From positions 62,001 to 126,000 of the forward strand of contig JAILEG010000033.1 of assembly GCA_024688365.1 (NCBI GenBank): a stretch of DNA of 64,000 bases, in the 5' to 3' direction. The translations under genes and the position numbers were made by a program. Positions 49,535 through 59,381 of the stretch are shown in pieces; position 1 is the first letter of the stretch, and every line of letters starts with the position of its first letter. This DNA is from Prevotella sp. (GTDB taxonomy: Bacteria > Bacteroidota > Bacteroidia > Bacteroidales > Bacteroidaceae). The notes under the pieces are model-generated. The model made no database searches, was not told the origin of the DNA, and saw only the letters and a program-made list of their open reading frames with translations.

Positions 49535-49625
49535 CAAAGATACAAGTTTTTTTTCATTTGTATCGTTTCAGACAACATTTGTGTTGTGGGGGATTTTGTC
49601 GGGATGTGCTTTCAGTGTAACTTTG
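49535..49625. promoter_or_regulatory. Divergent promoters of the AraC and ferritin-like genes
   Basis: Reverse TATCTTTG (49542-49535) for the AraC gene. Forward TTTG (49595-49598), 19-bp spacer, TAACTTTG (49618-49625) followed by CACT for the ferritin-like gene. Confidence 0.75.
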
Positions 49626-49661
49626 CACTCAGAAAGATAAACGTAATTAAAGTAAGAAAAT

Positions 49662-50117
49662 ATGGACAAGCAGAAATCAATTGACGCATTGCAGTTCTTT
49701 GCAACAGGACTGACCGAGGGAGCTTTGGTGCATAAGCTCCAGGGACAGATTTTCAAGGCCCAGGGGCTCATGAAGCTCGGGCAGAAGTATGTTGACCATT
49801 TCTCTGAGGAGATGGGCTGGGTTGAGAAGTTCTATGACCGCATCATGGACCTGGGTGGTGAGGTGAAGGCAGAGGGAGCCAAAGCCCGTGCGCTTTGCAA
49901 TGACCCTGTAGAGTATGTCAAGGCTGACCTTGATATTCAGAAGGCAGGCGTGGAATTGCTTTACAAGTGTGTGGAGACATTGCAGAATGACCCCACGACC
50001 TATGATATAATGAAGGCCTATCTGGCTGACGAGGAGGAAGACCTCTACTGGAGTGAGAACGCTCTTGAGCTGGTCGAGAAGATTGGAAAGCAAAACTGGT
50101 TATTCACCCAATTATAA
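49662..50117 (+). CDS. Ferritin-like protein
   Basis: Helical 151-residue protein of the ferritin/bacterioferritin-like superfamily. Helix 1 carries QFFATGLTEGALVHKLQGQIFKAQG, and the stretch YVDHFSEEMGWVEKFYDRIMDLGGEV matches the E-x-x-x-H...D region of bacterioferritin-like proteins, followed by helices ending in ADEEEDLYWSENALELVEKIG. It may bind iron or protect against oxidative stress, but the exact role is not determined by the sequence. Its stop is three bases before the start of the PNPOx-like gene, so the two are one operon. Confidence 0.85.
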   Translation: MDKQKSIDALQFFATGLTEGALVHKLQGQIFKAQGLMKLGQKYVDHFSEEMGWVEKFYDRIMDLGGEVKAEGAKARALCNDPVEYVKADLDIQKAGVELLYKCVETLQNDPTTYDIMKAYLADEEEDLYWSENALELVEKIGKQNWLFTQL

Positions 50118-50120
50118 TAC

Positions 50121-50528
50121 ATGAGGGATATGGAAGCAGTAAAAAAAGTCTATGATTTCCTGGAGAAGGCCGGTACGTTCTATCTGGCAACGGTGGAAGG
50201 CGACCAGCCCCGCGTGCGTCCTTACGGTGCAATGCTGTTCTTTGAGGGCAAAATCTATATCATGGCATTCGGCAAGACCAATGCCACTCACCAGATAGCA
50301 GCCAACCAGAAGGCCGAGATTTGCGCCTTCAAGGGCAAGACCCTGCGCATTGAGTGCCGCCTGGTGGAGGATAATCGCCAAGAGGTGGGCAAGGCCCTGG
50401 TCGACAGGATGCCCATGCTGAAGGATGCTCTTGGTGAGAACGGTGAGAACGGTGTGATGTATTATCTGGCTGATGCCACTGCATCATTCTTCAAGATGAT
50501 GGAGCTGGAAGAGACTGTGACATTCTGA
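50121..50528 (+). CDS. Pyridoxamine 5'-phosphate oxidase-like flavin-binding protein
   Basis: Split-barrel FMN-binding-fold protein, 135 residues, of the pyridoxamine 5'-phosphate oxidase-like superfamily but too short and divergent to be a true PdxH. Family pattern FYLATVEGDQPRVRPYGAMLFFEGKIYIMAFGKTNATHQIAANQKAEICAFKG. Met4 (50130) is an alternative start. Co-transcribed with the ferritin-like gene, suggesting a shared redox role (inference). Confidence 0.9.
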   Translation: MRDMEAVKKVYDFLEKAGTFYLATVEGDQPRVRPYGAMLFFEGKIYIMAFGKTNATHQIAANQKAEICAFKGKTLRIECRLVEDNRQEVGKALVDRMPMLKDALGENGENGVMYYLADATASFFKMMELEETVTF

Positions 50529-51020
50529 CGGTCGGGGAAAGCAGCCTGCAGTGGGCTGTAATATCACGGCATTGGCTATGATGCTGTCCGTACAGGACAG
50601 TGCTATAAGCTATTGATTCTTCAGAGGGTGGTAAGTGATGTGACTGTAAAAGACACTGATACTTATCGCCTTCTTCTGTATCATGGAAGCATGAGGTGTG
50701 TTCTCTCTGTATGTAAGTTTTCCGTCTCTATTGTTGTTAAAGAGTTGGAAATGATGTTGTTTGGCAGATGATTGTAGGGTATACGCTTTAAAAAAACTTT
50801 TAGTTTTACTTGCGTATCTTAAAAAAATAAAATACCTTTGACACCGAAGAACCTAAAGCCTAAGAGAATGACTCTCATGAAATGACTGTGGAAAGTGACC
50901 AGACAGGAGGGATTCCGCATGCGGGAAGTGCCATGACTGGGCGATTGATTCTGACTGCTGAGACCGTAAGACAACTCGTATAAAACCTAAAGTATAACTA
51001 ATTTAAAAATCTAATCCCTC
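50529..51020. promoter_or_regulatory. Upstream region and promoter of the second susCD pair
   Basis: About 490 bases without a gene. CTTG (50809-50812), 20-bp spacer and TACCTTTG (50833-50840) form a good promoter, giving an mRNA leader of about 175 bases before susC. Long leaders are common for SusC genes and can be targets of antisense or small RNAs; I see no specific riboswitch. Confidence 0.6.
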
Positions 51021-54011
51021 ATGAGCAGCAAATCGTTTGTGAAACGGACCGCGATGTTAGCCGTCGGTCTGATGTGTGCAATGAGTTCCTTCGCACAGTC
51101 GACTGTGCAGGGAAGTGTGAAGGATGCGTCGGGAGAGCCATTGATTGGTGCGACCATCCAGGTGAAAGGTGAGCAAGGAGGAACCGTCACTGACATTGAC
51201 GGCAACTACAAGCTCACGAATGTAAAGCCGGGCGCAACGCTCGTTTTCTCTTACATCGGCTACAGCAACAAGGAGGTGGCTGTGGGCAATCAGACAAGTA
51301 TCAACGTGAAACTCAGTGAGGACAACAAGCAGCTCGACGAGGTGGTTGTTGTCGGTTATGCCGTGGGCACGAAGCGCACGGTATCCGGTGCCATTGAGCG
51401 TGTCGGCAAGGATGACATGAACAAGGGTGTCGTCACCAGTGCCGCCGATGCTCTGAAAGGCAAGGTGAGCGGTGTCATCATCAGCCAGAACGGTGGTGAT
51501 CCTATGGGTACGACCAACATCCGTGTGCGGGGTACGTCCTCGCTCTCGGGCGGTAATGACCCGCTGGTCATCATTGACGGTGTCTTTGCTGACATGACCA
51601 TGTTCAATGCCCTCCAGCCGGGTGACATTGAGAGCATGACCATTCTGAAGGATGCATCGGAGACGGCCCAGTACGGATCACGTGGTGCTGCGGGTGTCAT
51701 CGTCGTGACAACCACCAAGGGTAAGAATGGTTTCTCAAGCATCTCCTATAACGGCACAATCGGTGTGAACACCGTATTCAAGAACCTTGACATGCTGGAC
51801 GCTGCAGCCTACCGTGCCACAGCCGACAAGCTGGGCGTTGCCTACACTGACCTTAAGGGCAACACTGACTGGTTTGACGAGATTGAGCGTTCGGCCGGTC
51901 TGACACAGAACCACAACATTGCCTTCTCATCGGGCAACGACAACGGCAACTACCGCGCCAGCCTCGGATTCGTGCAGCGTCAGGGCGCGCTGAAGAACTC
52001 GGAGATGAAGAACTACACCGTGAAGCTCGATGCTACGCAGTATGCTTTCAAGAAGAAGCTGAAGCTGGAGCTTGGTGTCTTCGGCAGCGAGCGTGACGGC
52101 AAGATGCAGTATGACCCGCAGAAGATGTTCTACTCGGCAGCAGCCTACAACCCTACCTACCCCACCTACAAGAACCCGGAGACGGGTGAATGGGACGAGG
52201 ACAAGCTTGCTAATGAAATCTACAACCCGTTAGGACAGCTTGAGGTGACCAACCGCTATGACGTGGGCTCTATCAACGCACACGGCAAGGCCACCTGGAC
52301 CATCACGGAGGGCCTCTTCCTGAGTGCCTTCGGAAGCTACACACGCATGAATCTTGACCTCAAGCGTTATGTGCCCAACGACATCCAGCAGGGCCGTATC
52401 AACGGTAACGGATGGGCGCACATCTCAAACATGAAGCGTACTGATGTCATGGGCAACATCCAGCTCACCTATACCAAGGACTTCGGCGAGCATCATATCG
52501 ACGCTCTCGCACTGATGGAAGGCCAGCGTTACAAGACGTTCCGCAACTCAGGACAGACCTTCAAGTTCGATACCAACTACTTCGGATTCAACAACATGCA
52601 GGCTGGTGCCAATGTCTCCTGGGGCGATGTGACCTCTAATGCAGAGGAGTACACGCTGAGCTCTTACATGGCCCGCCTGAACTATATGTACGGCAACCGC
52701 TACATCGCAACGGTCAACCTCCGCACCGATGGCTCATCCAAGCTGGGTGAGGGCCACAAATGGGGCTGGTTCCCGTCAGCATCCGTAGCATGGGTCGTAT
52801 CGCAGGAGCCGTTCATGAAGGAGGTGCGCTGGGTCGACAACCTGAAGATCCGTGCCGGATATGGCGTTACGGGTAACCAGGATGTCATTGCACCTTACAA
52901 CTCGCTCGCCCTCTACGGGCCTAACGGTGTGACACCCGTCAATGGTGCCAACACAACCACCTATGCCATCCAGAGCAATGACAACCCTGACCTGAAATGG
53001 GAGGTGAAGCACACCTTCGATGTGGGTGTTGACTTCTCTGCTTTCCAGAACCGTCTGAATGTCACCTTGGACTGGTACACCTCCAAGACCAAGGACCTGC
53101 TCTACACCTATACCGTTCCTGTTCCGCCGTTCACCTACAATACCCTGCTGGCAAACATGGGTGAGATGACGAACTCGGGCTTCGAGATTGGTGTGCGTGG
53201 CGACATTATCCGCACCAAGGACTTCACCTTCAACTCCGGTCTTAACCTCAGTTTCCAGAAGAACAAGCTGAACTCCCTGAGCGGTACCTACAAGGGACAG
53301 GAGCTGACAACGAGCGAGCATATCCCAGTTGCCAACATCAACGCCGCCGGACTGACGCAGAACACGGGTGTCACCTACCTCATCGAGGGGCAGCCTATCG
53401 GTGTGTTCTACCTGCCTCACTGTGAGGGTATCAACGAGCAGGGACAGTACATTATCGCCAACCTTGATGACAACCCTGCTATCGACACCGGTGACTCTGG
53501 TGACCGTCAGGTTTGCGGCCAGGCCATCCCTAAGGCTTACCTCGGCTGGGACTTCACCTTCAAGTACAAGAACTGGGACCTGACCATGCAGTTCAACGGT
53601 GCCTTCGGTCATAAGATCTACAACGGTACGGCCATGACCTACAGCAACATGAACAACTTCCCAACCTATAACGTGCTGGCTGACGCTCCTGCAAAGGGCA
53701 TCAAGGACATCCAGATTTCCGACTATTGGCTGGAGAAGGGCGACTATGTCAACTTTGAGTACATCACCCTGGGCTACACCTTCGACAAGAAGCAGCTCAA
53801 GACTGATTGGGTTCAGAGCATCCACCTTGGTCTGTCAGTGAACAACGTCTGCACCATCACTGGCTACGATGGACTGACCCCAATGATCAACTCGGCTTCC
53901 CTGGTACGTGCTGACGAGGGTCGCACCACTTACGGAACATTAGGTGTTGATGACAAGCGTCTCTTCCCATTGACACGCACCTTCTCGTTCAATGTTGCAG
54001 TTAATTTCTAA
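51021..54011 (+). CDS. SusC-like TonB-dependent outer-membrane transporter
   Basis: Second SusC of the window, 996 residues. Signal peptide to about residue 25 (MSSFAQ), regulatory-like domain about 28-105 (GSVKDASGEPLIGATIQVKG...FSYIGYSNKEV), DEVVVVGYAVGTKRTVSGAI near 110, plug with TILKDASETAQYGSRGAAGVIVVTT near 210, then barrel ending in FSFNVAVNF. susD follows 27 bp later. With a secreted GH13 downstream, uptake of malto-oligosaccharides is likely (inference). Confidence 0.96.
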   Translation: MSSKSFVKRTAMLAVGLMCAMSSFAQSTVQGSVKDASGEPLIGATIQVKGEQGGTVTDIDGNYKLTNVKPGATLVFSYIGYSNKEVAVGNQTSINVKLSEDNKQLDEVVVVGYAVGTKRTVSGAIERVGKDDMNKGVVTSAADALKGKVSGVIISQNGGDPMGTTNIRVRGTSSLSGGNDPLVIIDGVFADMTMFNALQPGDIESMTILKDASETAQYGSRGAAGVIVVTTTKGKNGFSSISYNGTIGVNTVFKNLDMLDAAAYRATADKLGVAYTDLKGNTDWFDEIERSAGLTQNHNIAFSSGNDNGNYRASLGFVQRQGALKNSEMKNYTVKLDATQYAFKKKLKLELGVFGSERDGKMQYDPQKMFYSAAAYNPTYPTYKNPETGEWDEDKLANEIYNPLGQLEVTNRYDVGSINAHGKATWTITEGLFLSAFGSYTRMNLDLKRYVPNDIQQGRINGNGWAHISNMKRTDVMGNIQLTYTKDFGEHHIDALALMEGQRYKTFRNSGQTFKFDTNYFGFNNMQAGANVSWGDVTSNAEEYTLSSYMARLNYMYGNRYIATVNLRTDGSSKLGEGHKWGWFPSASVAWVVSQEPFMKEVRWVDNLKIRAGYGVTGNQDVIAPYNSLALYGPNGVTPVNGANTTTYAIQSNDNPDLKWEVKHTFDVGVDFSAFQNRLNVTLDWYTSKTKDLLYTYTVPVPPFTYNTLLANMGEMTNSGFEIGVRGDIIRTKDFTFNSGLNLSFQKNKLNSLSGTYKGQELTTSEHIPVANINAAGLTQNTGVTYLIEGQPIGVFYLPHCEGINEQGQYIIANLDDNPAIDTGDSGDRQVCGQAIPKAYLGWDFTFKYKNWDLTMQFNGAFGHKIYNGTAMTYSNMNNFPTYNVLADAPAKGIKDIQISDYWLEKGDYVNFEYITLGYTFDKKQLKTDWVQSIHLGLSVNNVCTITGYDGLTPMINSASLVRADEGRTTYGTLGVDDKRLFPLTRTFSFNVAVNF

Positions 54012-54038
54012 GGTCTGATTATCAAAAGGAAAACTATT

Positions 54039-55763
54039 ATGAAGAAATATTTTTTAGGCATGGCGCTTCTTTCCACAGCCCTTTTGGCAAGCTGCTCGCT
54101 GGATGAGACGCCTGAAAGCAAGTTCTCGAAGGACGATGCGTTTGCCAACTCAACCCTTACCTACGTCAATTCGGTGGCTAAGGTATATTCGGAAATCGGT
54201 GACGGTATCTATGGAGGCACAGATGCCATCCACTGTCTGCAGGAGTTCACCTCGGATGAGGCCATCCTACCGGGCCGCCAGGGCGACTGGGTAGACGGTG
54301 GCAAGTGGCAGAACTTCTTCCTCCATAACTTCGCATCATCCGTTGATACTTATAACAACAACTGGAAGCACATCTACAAGATTATCGGACAGTGCAACCA
54401 GTCAATAGATGACCTGACCCCACAGCTTGCGGCGCACCCTGACTATAAGCCTTACGTGTCAGAGCTGCGTGCCCTGCGTGCCATCTATTATTACTATGCG
54501 ATGGACCTGTTCGGCCAGGTTCCTGTTGTCACTTCCTCACAGCAGAGTACCAGCGAGGTGAGCCAGAGCAACCGCTCTGAGGTGTTCAAGTTCGTTGTGA
54601 AGGAGCTTGCGGAGTCGATGCCTGACCTCGCCGATGACCAGAGTCAGAAGGCGGGTACTTACTTCGGCCGCATCACGAAGCCGGTTGCCTACATGTGCCT
54701 GGCCAAGTGCGCCCTCAATGCTCCTGTCTATACTGTCGATGCCGTTGCGCCTGACAGTTACAAGGCCTTCGTGGGTGACGACAAGTCGAAGGAGTGCAAG
54801 GCAAGCGAGACGCTGGGAGCCAATGTCTCTGCCAAGGGTAAGAGCATCATGATGACCGTTGACGGCACTGAGCGCAACTGCTGGGAGACCGTCAAGTACT
54901 GTGTTGACAGGATTGAGGCGTTAGGCTACTCACTGTCTGCCAACTATGCTGACAACTTCGTCACTCAGAACCAGAACTCAAATGAGAACATCTTTGTGCG
55001 TCCGAATGATGACAAGACGTATAAGATTACTGACTACAACCTCATCCGCTCCGTGCATTACAACCATGCGAGTGCGGCCGGCTTCAATGGCTGGAACGGT
55101 GCATGCGCCACGGTGCGTGCCATGAAGGTCATGGGCTACAATGAGGCTTCTGAGGATCCACGTCTGCGTCAGAACTACTGGGTAGAGACGGAGTACACCC
55201 AGCAGACTGGCGGGAAGACAGTGGATGATGGCGTAGGCGGTGAGCTGACTTACAAGCCGTTGGCAGTTGTGGTTGACTTCGGCAATAATGCTGACAAGCA
55301 CGATGTGAAGTGTGCCGGTGCCCGCTTCAAGAAGTATGAGTATGACCCTACGGCTGCCGCACAGGGACAGTACAACAACGACCTTGTTGTCTGGCGTTTC
55401 GGTGATGCCGTGCTGATGAAGGCCGAGGCAGAGTACCGCTTAGGCGATGCAGCAGGTGCGCTGACGCTTGTCAATCAGATAAGGAACCGTGCCGGTGCAA
55501 CGCCAAGAACCGCACTCACGCTGAACGACATCCTCAATGAGCGCATGCTTGAGTTGGCATGGGAAGGTGTCCGCCGTCAGGACCAGATTCGTTTCTGCAC
55601 CTTCACGCAGCCAACTGTCGACCGTTATCCAGGTGTTGCGCACAATGCCTCTGCGGGCGACTACAACGATGATACCCAGGGTTACACCTGCGTCTACCCT
55701 ATTCCTTATGAGCAGCTGAACCTCAATGGGAATCTCAAGCAGAACCCAGGTTACACAAAGTAA
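54039..55763 (+). CDS. SusD-like nutrient-binding lipoprotein
   Basis: 574 residues, lipobox LLASC with Cys20. SusD features: SELRALRAIYYYYAMDLFGQVPVV near 145-165, VVWRFGDAVLMKAEAEYRLGDAAGALTLVNQIRNRAGA near 450-485, NERMLELAWEGVRRQDQIRF near 505, and the C-terminal NLNGNLKQNPGYTK. Partner of the upstream SusC. Followed by a strong terminator, so the GH13 further on is not in the same transcript by default. Confidence 0.96.
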   Translation: MKKYFLGMALLSTALLASCSLDETPESKFSKDDAFANSTLTYVNSVAKVYSEIGDGIYGGTDAIHCLQEFTSDEAILPGRQGDWVDGGKWQNFFLHNFASSVDTYNNNWKHIYKIIGQCNQSIDDLTPQLAAHPDYKPYVSELRALRAIYYYYAMDLFGQVPVVTSSQQSTSEVSQSNRSEVFKFVVKELAESMPDLADDQSQKAGTYFGRITKPVAYMCLAKCALNAPVYTVDAVAPDSYKAFVGDDKSKECKASETLGANVSAKGKSIMMTVDGTERNCWETVKYCVDRIEALGYSLSANYADNFVTQNQNSNENIFVRPNDDKTYKITDYNLIRSVHYNHASAAGFNGWNGACATVRAMKVMGYNEASEDPRLRQNYWVETEYTQQTGGKTVDDGVGGELTYKPLAVVVDFGNNADKHDVKCAGARFKKYEYDPTAAAQGQYNNDLVVWRFGDAVLMKAEAEYRLGDAAGALTLVNQIRNRAGATPRTALTLNDILNERMLELAWEGVRRQDQIRFCTFTQPTVDRYPGVAHNASAGDYNDDTQGYTCVYPIPYEQLNLNGNLKQNPGYTK

Positions 55764-55786
55764 ATCCATTAACCCTCTGATATGCA

Positions 55787-55817
55787 GCCGGGACGTTCTC
55801 CAGCGTCCCGGCTTTTT
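55787..55817 (+). terminator. Rho-independent terminator after susD
   Basis: GCCGGGACG (55787-55795) pairs perfectly with CGTCCCGGC (55804-55812), followed by TTTTT. Confidence 0.93.
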
Positions 55818-56004
55818 CGTTCCGTTTGCCCTTCATGGCATCTTTTACAGCAGGATTCCAGCTGGCTTGATGGTTTCTCGTCTGATAACCAAACTATTAA
55901 GAGGACGATGTCTGTGAGCGGAAAAAGACAGTATGTCCTATGGATATGCACCGGTGGCAATGTTCTCTCGTTGTAAAACCATCCTTCAAAAACTTTTGTA
56001 TGGG

Positions 56005-56036
56005 TTTGCTTTTTCGGAAGATAATATGTAAATTTG
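56005..56036 (+). promoter_or_regulatory. Promoter of the Rpn remnant
   Basis: TTTG (56005-56008), 20-bp spacer, TAAATTTG (56029-56036). Good match to the Bacteroidota consensus; it may also drive the GH13 gene through the remnant, since no terminator lies between them. Confidence 0.7.
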
Positions 56037-56054
56037 TGGCAAAAGAATATAGCT

Positions 56055-56471
56055 ATGGTATTTACAGAGCCCAGATATATTAACCCGTATACCGACTTCG
56101 GTTTCAAGAAGCTGTTTGGCAGCCGATTCTGCCGATTGCTGGACCGTCCGAGGGCCTTGCAGGACCAAGTCTTCACCCGGCTTTTTGAGCAGGCTGAGAT
56201 AGCCCGTTTTACTCCCGAGGAACGTATGGACTATGAGGAAAGTCTGAAGGTTTACCGTGACCTTGTCAACGTGATGGACACAGCCGAACGGAAAGGACTT
56301 GCCAAGGGAATGGAAGAAGGATTTGCCAAAGGATTGGAAAAAGGCAGAGAAGAGGGAGAACTGCAGGCTCTGCGGATGATAGCCCGGAGGATGAAGGCAC
56401 AAGGACTGTCCAGTGCAGAGATACAAGGCATGACCGGACTGTCAGCGGAGATGATTGATAACTTGAAATAA
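56055..56471 (+). pseudogene. Internally deleted Rpn-family (PD-(D/E)XK) nuclease/transposase-like gene
   Basis: Intact members of this Bacteroidota family are about 300 residues. Here the N-terminal block RYINPYTDFGFKKLFG is joined, in frame, to the C-terminal block (ALQDQVFTRLFEQAEIARFTPEERMDYEESLKVYRDLVNVMDTAE) through only about 12 residues, and the whole nuclease core with the PD-(D/E)XK residues is missing. The C-terminal EEGFAKGLEKGREEGE coiled stretch is kept. 138 residues from Met at 56055. It still has a promoter and an open frame, so a small protein may be made, but it cannot be a nuclease. Confidence 0.82.
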
Positions 56472-56518
56472 CTCATGACCTCGGAGCTTGTGCCCCAAGG
56501 CTACTAAAAACTTAAACG

Positions 56519-58261
56519 ATGAAAAAGCAATTACTTACCGCAGCCTTGGCAGTAGCCATGACTGCACCCGTATCAGCGCAGATTGGTACGAATCCGAAGT
56601 GGCTTGACGATGCCATCTTCTATCAGATTTACCCTTCTTCCTACATGGATACTGATGGAAACGGCATCGGTGACGTGCCAGGCATCACGCAGAAACTTGA
56701 CTATATCAAGTCACTTGGTGTCAACGCAATATGGCTGAACCCTGTATTCGAGTCAGGATGGTTTGATGGAGGCTATGATGTCATCGACTTCTACAAGATT
56801 GACCCTCGTTTCGGAACCAATACGGATATGGTGACATTTGTTGAGGAAGCCCACAAGCGAGGCATAAAGGTTTGCCTGGACTTGGTTGCAGGGCACACCA
56901 GCACAAAGTGCCCGTGGTTCCAGGAGAGTGCCAACGGCGACCGCAATGGGCGTTATTCCGACTATTATATCTGGACCAACACCATCACTGAGCAGGACAA
57001 GAAGGATATTGCCGACCGACAGAAAGAGGTCAATCCGGCTTCCAGTACGCTGGGACGGTATGTGGAACTGAACGCACCACGTGGAAAATACTATGAGAAG
57101 AACTTCTTTGAATGCCAGCCGGCATTGAACTACGGCTTTGCCCATCCTGACCCGGCACGTCCGTGGGAGCAGCCAGTCACGGCTCCGGGGCCTCAGGCCG
57201 TGCGCAGGGAGATCAAGAATATCATGTCGTTCTGGTTTGACAAGGGGATAGATGGCTTCCGTGTCGACATGGCCTCATCGCTTGTGAAGAATGACCCTGG
57301 CAAGAAAGAAGTGTCAAAGCTGTGGAATGAGATGCGTGAGTGGAAGGACCGTAACTATCCACAGTGTGTGCTGATTTCAGAGTGGAGTGACCCTACGGTG
57401 GCTATTCCGGCCGGATTCAACATCGACTTCATGATCCACTTCGGCATCAAGGGTTATCCTTCCCTCTTCTTTGACCGTAACACTCCCTGGGGTAAGCCGT
57501 GGCCGGGACAGGACATCTCCAAGGATTACAAGTTCTGCTACTTCGACAAGGCAGGCAAGGGAGAGCTGACAGAGTTTATCGAGAACTACTCAAAGGCCTT
57601 CAATGGTACGAAGAACCTGGGCTATATAGCCATTCCGTCAGCCAATCATGACTATCAGCGCCCGAATATCGGCACTCGTAACACGCCTGACCAGCTGAAG
57701 GTGGCAATGACATTCATCCTCACCATGCCCGGCGTGCCGTTTATCTACTATGGTGACGAGATCGGGATGAAGTATCAGATGGATCTTCCGAGCAAGGAAG
57801 GAAGCAACAACCGTGCCGGGACCCGTACGCCGATGCAGTGGGCAGCAGGGCCTACGGCAGGCTTCTCAACCTGTGAGCCAGCCCAGCTTTACTTCCCTGT
57901 TGATACGGATAATGGCAAGCTGACCGTTGAGGCGCAGCAGAACGACCCGAACTCGATTCTGAACTATACCCGTGAGCTGACCCGCCTGCGCCATTCCCAG
58001 CCGGCTTTGCACGGCAATGGCGATTGGGAGCTGGTCAGCAAGGAGTCGCAACCTTACCCAATGGTCTATAAGCGCACGGCTGGTGGCGAGACGGTTGTCG
58101 TCGCTATCAACCCAAGTGCCAGGAAGGTGTCAGCCAAGATTGCCCATTTGGGCGATGGAAAGCTGTTGCTGATGACTGGCAAGGCAGGCTATAAAACTGG
58201 CAAGGCGGAGGATACTGTACAGCTGAATGGCATTTCCGCCGCAGTGTTTAAAGTGCAGTAG
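56519..58261 (+). CDS. GH13 family alpha-amylase/alpha-glucosidase
   Basis: Exported enzyme acting on alpha-1,4-glucans or related oligosaccharides. Signal peptide ends near PVSAQ; 580 residues. The four GH13 regions are present: DLVAGHTS (region I), GFRVDMAS with nucleophile Asp250, ISEWSDP with acid/base Glu288, and SANHD with Asp378. The opening DAIFYQIYPSSYMDTDGNGIGDVPGI is typical of oligosaccharide-active GH13 enzymes. Region I reads AGH instead of the usual VxNH, which may mark a particular subfamily. No lipobox, so periplasmic or secreted. Together with the upstream susCD it forms a small starch-type locus without SusE/F. Confidence 0.94.
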   Translation: MKKQLLTAALAVAMTAPVSAQIGTNPKWLDDAIFYQIYPSSYMDTDGNGIGDVPGITQKLDYIKSLGVNAIWLNPVFESGWFDGGYDVIDFYKIDPRFGTNTDMVTFVEEAHKRGIKVCLDLVAGHTSTKCPWFQESANGDRNGRYSDYYIWTNTITEQDKKDIADRQKEVNPASSTLGRYVELNAPRGKYYEKNFFECQPALNYGFAHPDPARPWEQPVTAPGPQAVRREIKNIMSFWFDKGIDGFRVDMASSLVKNDPGKKEVSKLWNEMREWKDRNYPQCVLISEWSDPTVAIPAGFNIDFMIHFGIKGYPSLFFDRNTPWGKPWPGQDISKDYKFCYFDKAGKGELTEFIENYSKAFNGTKNLGYIAIPSANHDYQRPNIGTRNTPDQLKVAMTFILTMPGVPFIYYGDEIGMKYQMDLPSKEGSNNRAGTRTPMQWAAGPTAGFSTCEPAQLYFPVDTDNGKLTVEAQQNDPNSILNYTRELTRLRHSQPALHGNGDWELVSKESQPYPMVYKRTAGGETVVVAINPSARKVSAKIAHLGDGKLLLMTGKAGYKTGKAEDTVQLNGISAAVFKVQ

Positions 58262-58388
58262 AATAGGAGACACAGCTTCTCATAGCCTGTCTAAGTTTCT
58301 CCCAGCCTCTCCCCCATCCTTCCCCTACGGGGAGGAGAAGGAGAATGTCCTGCTGTTTCTGCTTTGTGTGGTCAGGACATCTCACCCA

Positions 58389-59012
58389 TCACTTCCCATC
58401 CTGTTGGGGAGGGATGGTGGGAGAAGTTGGTGAGGAATGGGCTGGAGAGGTATTTTTCATTTCCATTAATGTTTCCCTGTAAGCTTTCAGGATGGGGTCT
58501 TCATCATCCGCTACCCCATCCATTCTCTTGAATATTTCCCGTAGCTTCCTTACATGTTTTTTGTCTCTCCGTAGCCGCTTGTCAAGCAGCAAGCCCAGGT
58601 CAAAGCCTCCGGCAGCATGCGGCGAAGCCTCCTCCAGAATGTCCCGTTTGGGCATTTTCTTCAGCAGCTCTGCCCCATCCACAGTCTGTTTTCCCACAAC
58701 CACCACCTCATCAAGGTAATGCTCGGCTGGGAAGAGGAATACCGTATCACGCAGAATCTCGTCCCGTCTCAGTTTTTCCGGTGCATATCCTTTCTTCTTG
58801 AAGCTCGCCAGCTGGAACGAGTCGGGCAGGCTGACAATCCCTTGCCACGTCGTCAGGCCTGCCGGTCTGCCGTCAGCAGTTACTGCAACGTCACGGATGG
58901 GAAATCGTGACACAGCATCACAGACCAGCACCTGCTGTGCCTGCAGCCTGTGGCAGGAAAGGATAATCCCTGCGAGAAGCACAAGGAGGCGGATTCTTTC
59001 CTTGTGTGTCAT
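58389..59012 (-). CDS. Exported protein with carboxypeptidase regulatory-like domain
   Basis: Start placed at 59012 (THKERIRLLVLLAGIILSCHRLQAQQ), which begins a signal peptide; the open frame extends 13 codons upstream. About 207 residues. The mature N-terminus (VLVCDAVSRFPIRDVAVTADGRPAGLTTWQGIVSLPD...SFKKKGYAPEKL) is a carboxypeptidase-D regulatory-like fold as found at the start of TonB-dependent receptors, ending in LDEVVVVGK. The rest is a charged helical segment (DKRLRRDKKHVRKLREIFKRMDG) and a Ser/Pro/Thr-rich tail. No barrel follows, so it is a stand-alone protein of unknown role. Confidence 0.8.
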   Translation of the reverse strand: MTHKERIRLLVLLAGIILSCHRLQAQQVLVCDAVSRFPIRDVAVTADGRPAGLTTWQGIVSLPDSFQLASFKKKGYAPEKLRRDEILRDTVFLFPAEHYLDEVVVVGKQTVDGAELLKKMPKRDILEEASPHAAGGFDLGLLLDKRLRRDKKHVRKLREIFKRMDGVADDEDPILKAYRETLMEMKNTSPAHSSPTSPTIPPQQDGK

Positions 59013-59381
59013 GATATGTAGCTGAGGCCTTGACGATGAGATGATAGCCATAGGCGGGTCTTAAACAATCAGTTGTGATAGAGTCTGCTTGTGAATTTAA
59101 TGATACAAACTTATGCAAAATTTCCTTCACATGCTGTTTCTTATGGATAAATAAACGTTAAAGACAGGGTCTTACGTTGTAATGATAACATTGTTTAAGC
59201 TTAGGATAAGCTTTCTGCTGCGGACAGGAATGTGGTCGGGAGCAGAAAACAGCCATTGGTGTTGGTCTGCCCGTTGGCCGTTGTAACAGGAATATGCCCC
59301 CGTCAGTCCGAGTCAATCAGCTTGATTGCAGGGCTGGCGGGGGCATCTCTTGCTGTGTCTTGAGCCAGTGTGCGGCAGGGC
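59013..59381. other. Intergenic region with a long hairpin
   Basis: About 370 bases without a convincing gene. A long imperfect inverted repeat at 59295-59345 (outer TGCCCCC/GGGGGCA, inner AATCA/TGATT) lies just beyond the stop of the reverse-strand P-type ATPase gene and probably ends its transcript, although no T run follows. Confidence 0.5.

Noticed and set aside
52776..53825. 349-codon antisense ORF inside the second susC
   Set aside because: The SusC frame is certain; the antisense frame reflects its codon pattern.
58262..58388. Terminator between the GH13 and the convergent 58389 gene
   Set aside because: Only a short C/G-rich imperfect stem is present and I could not define a convincing hairpin with a T run.
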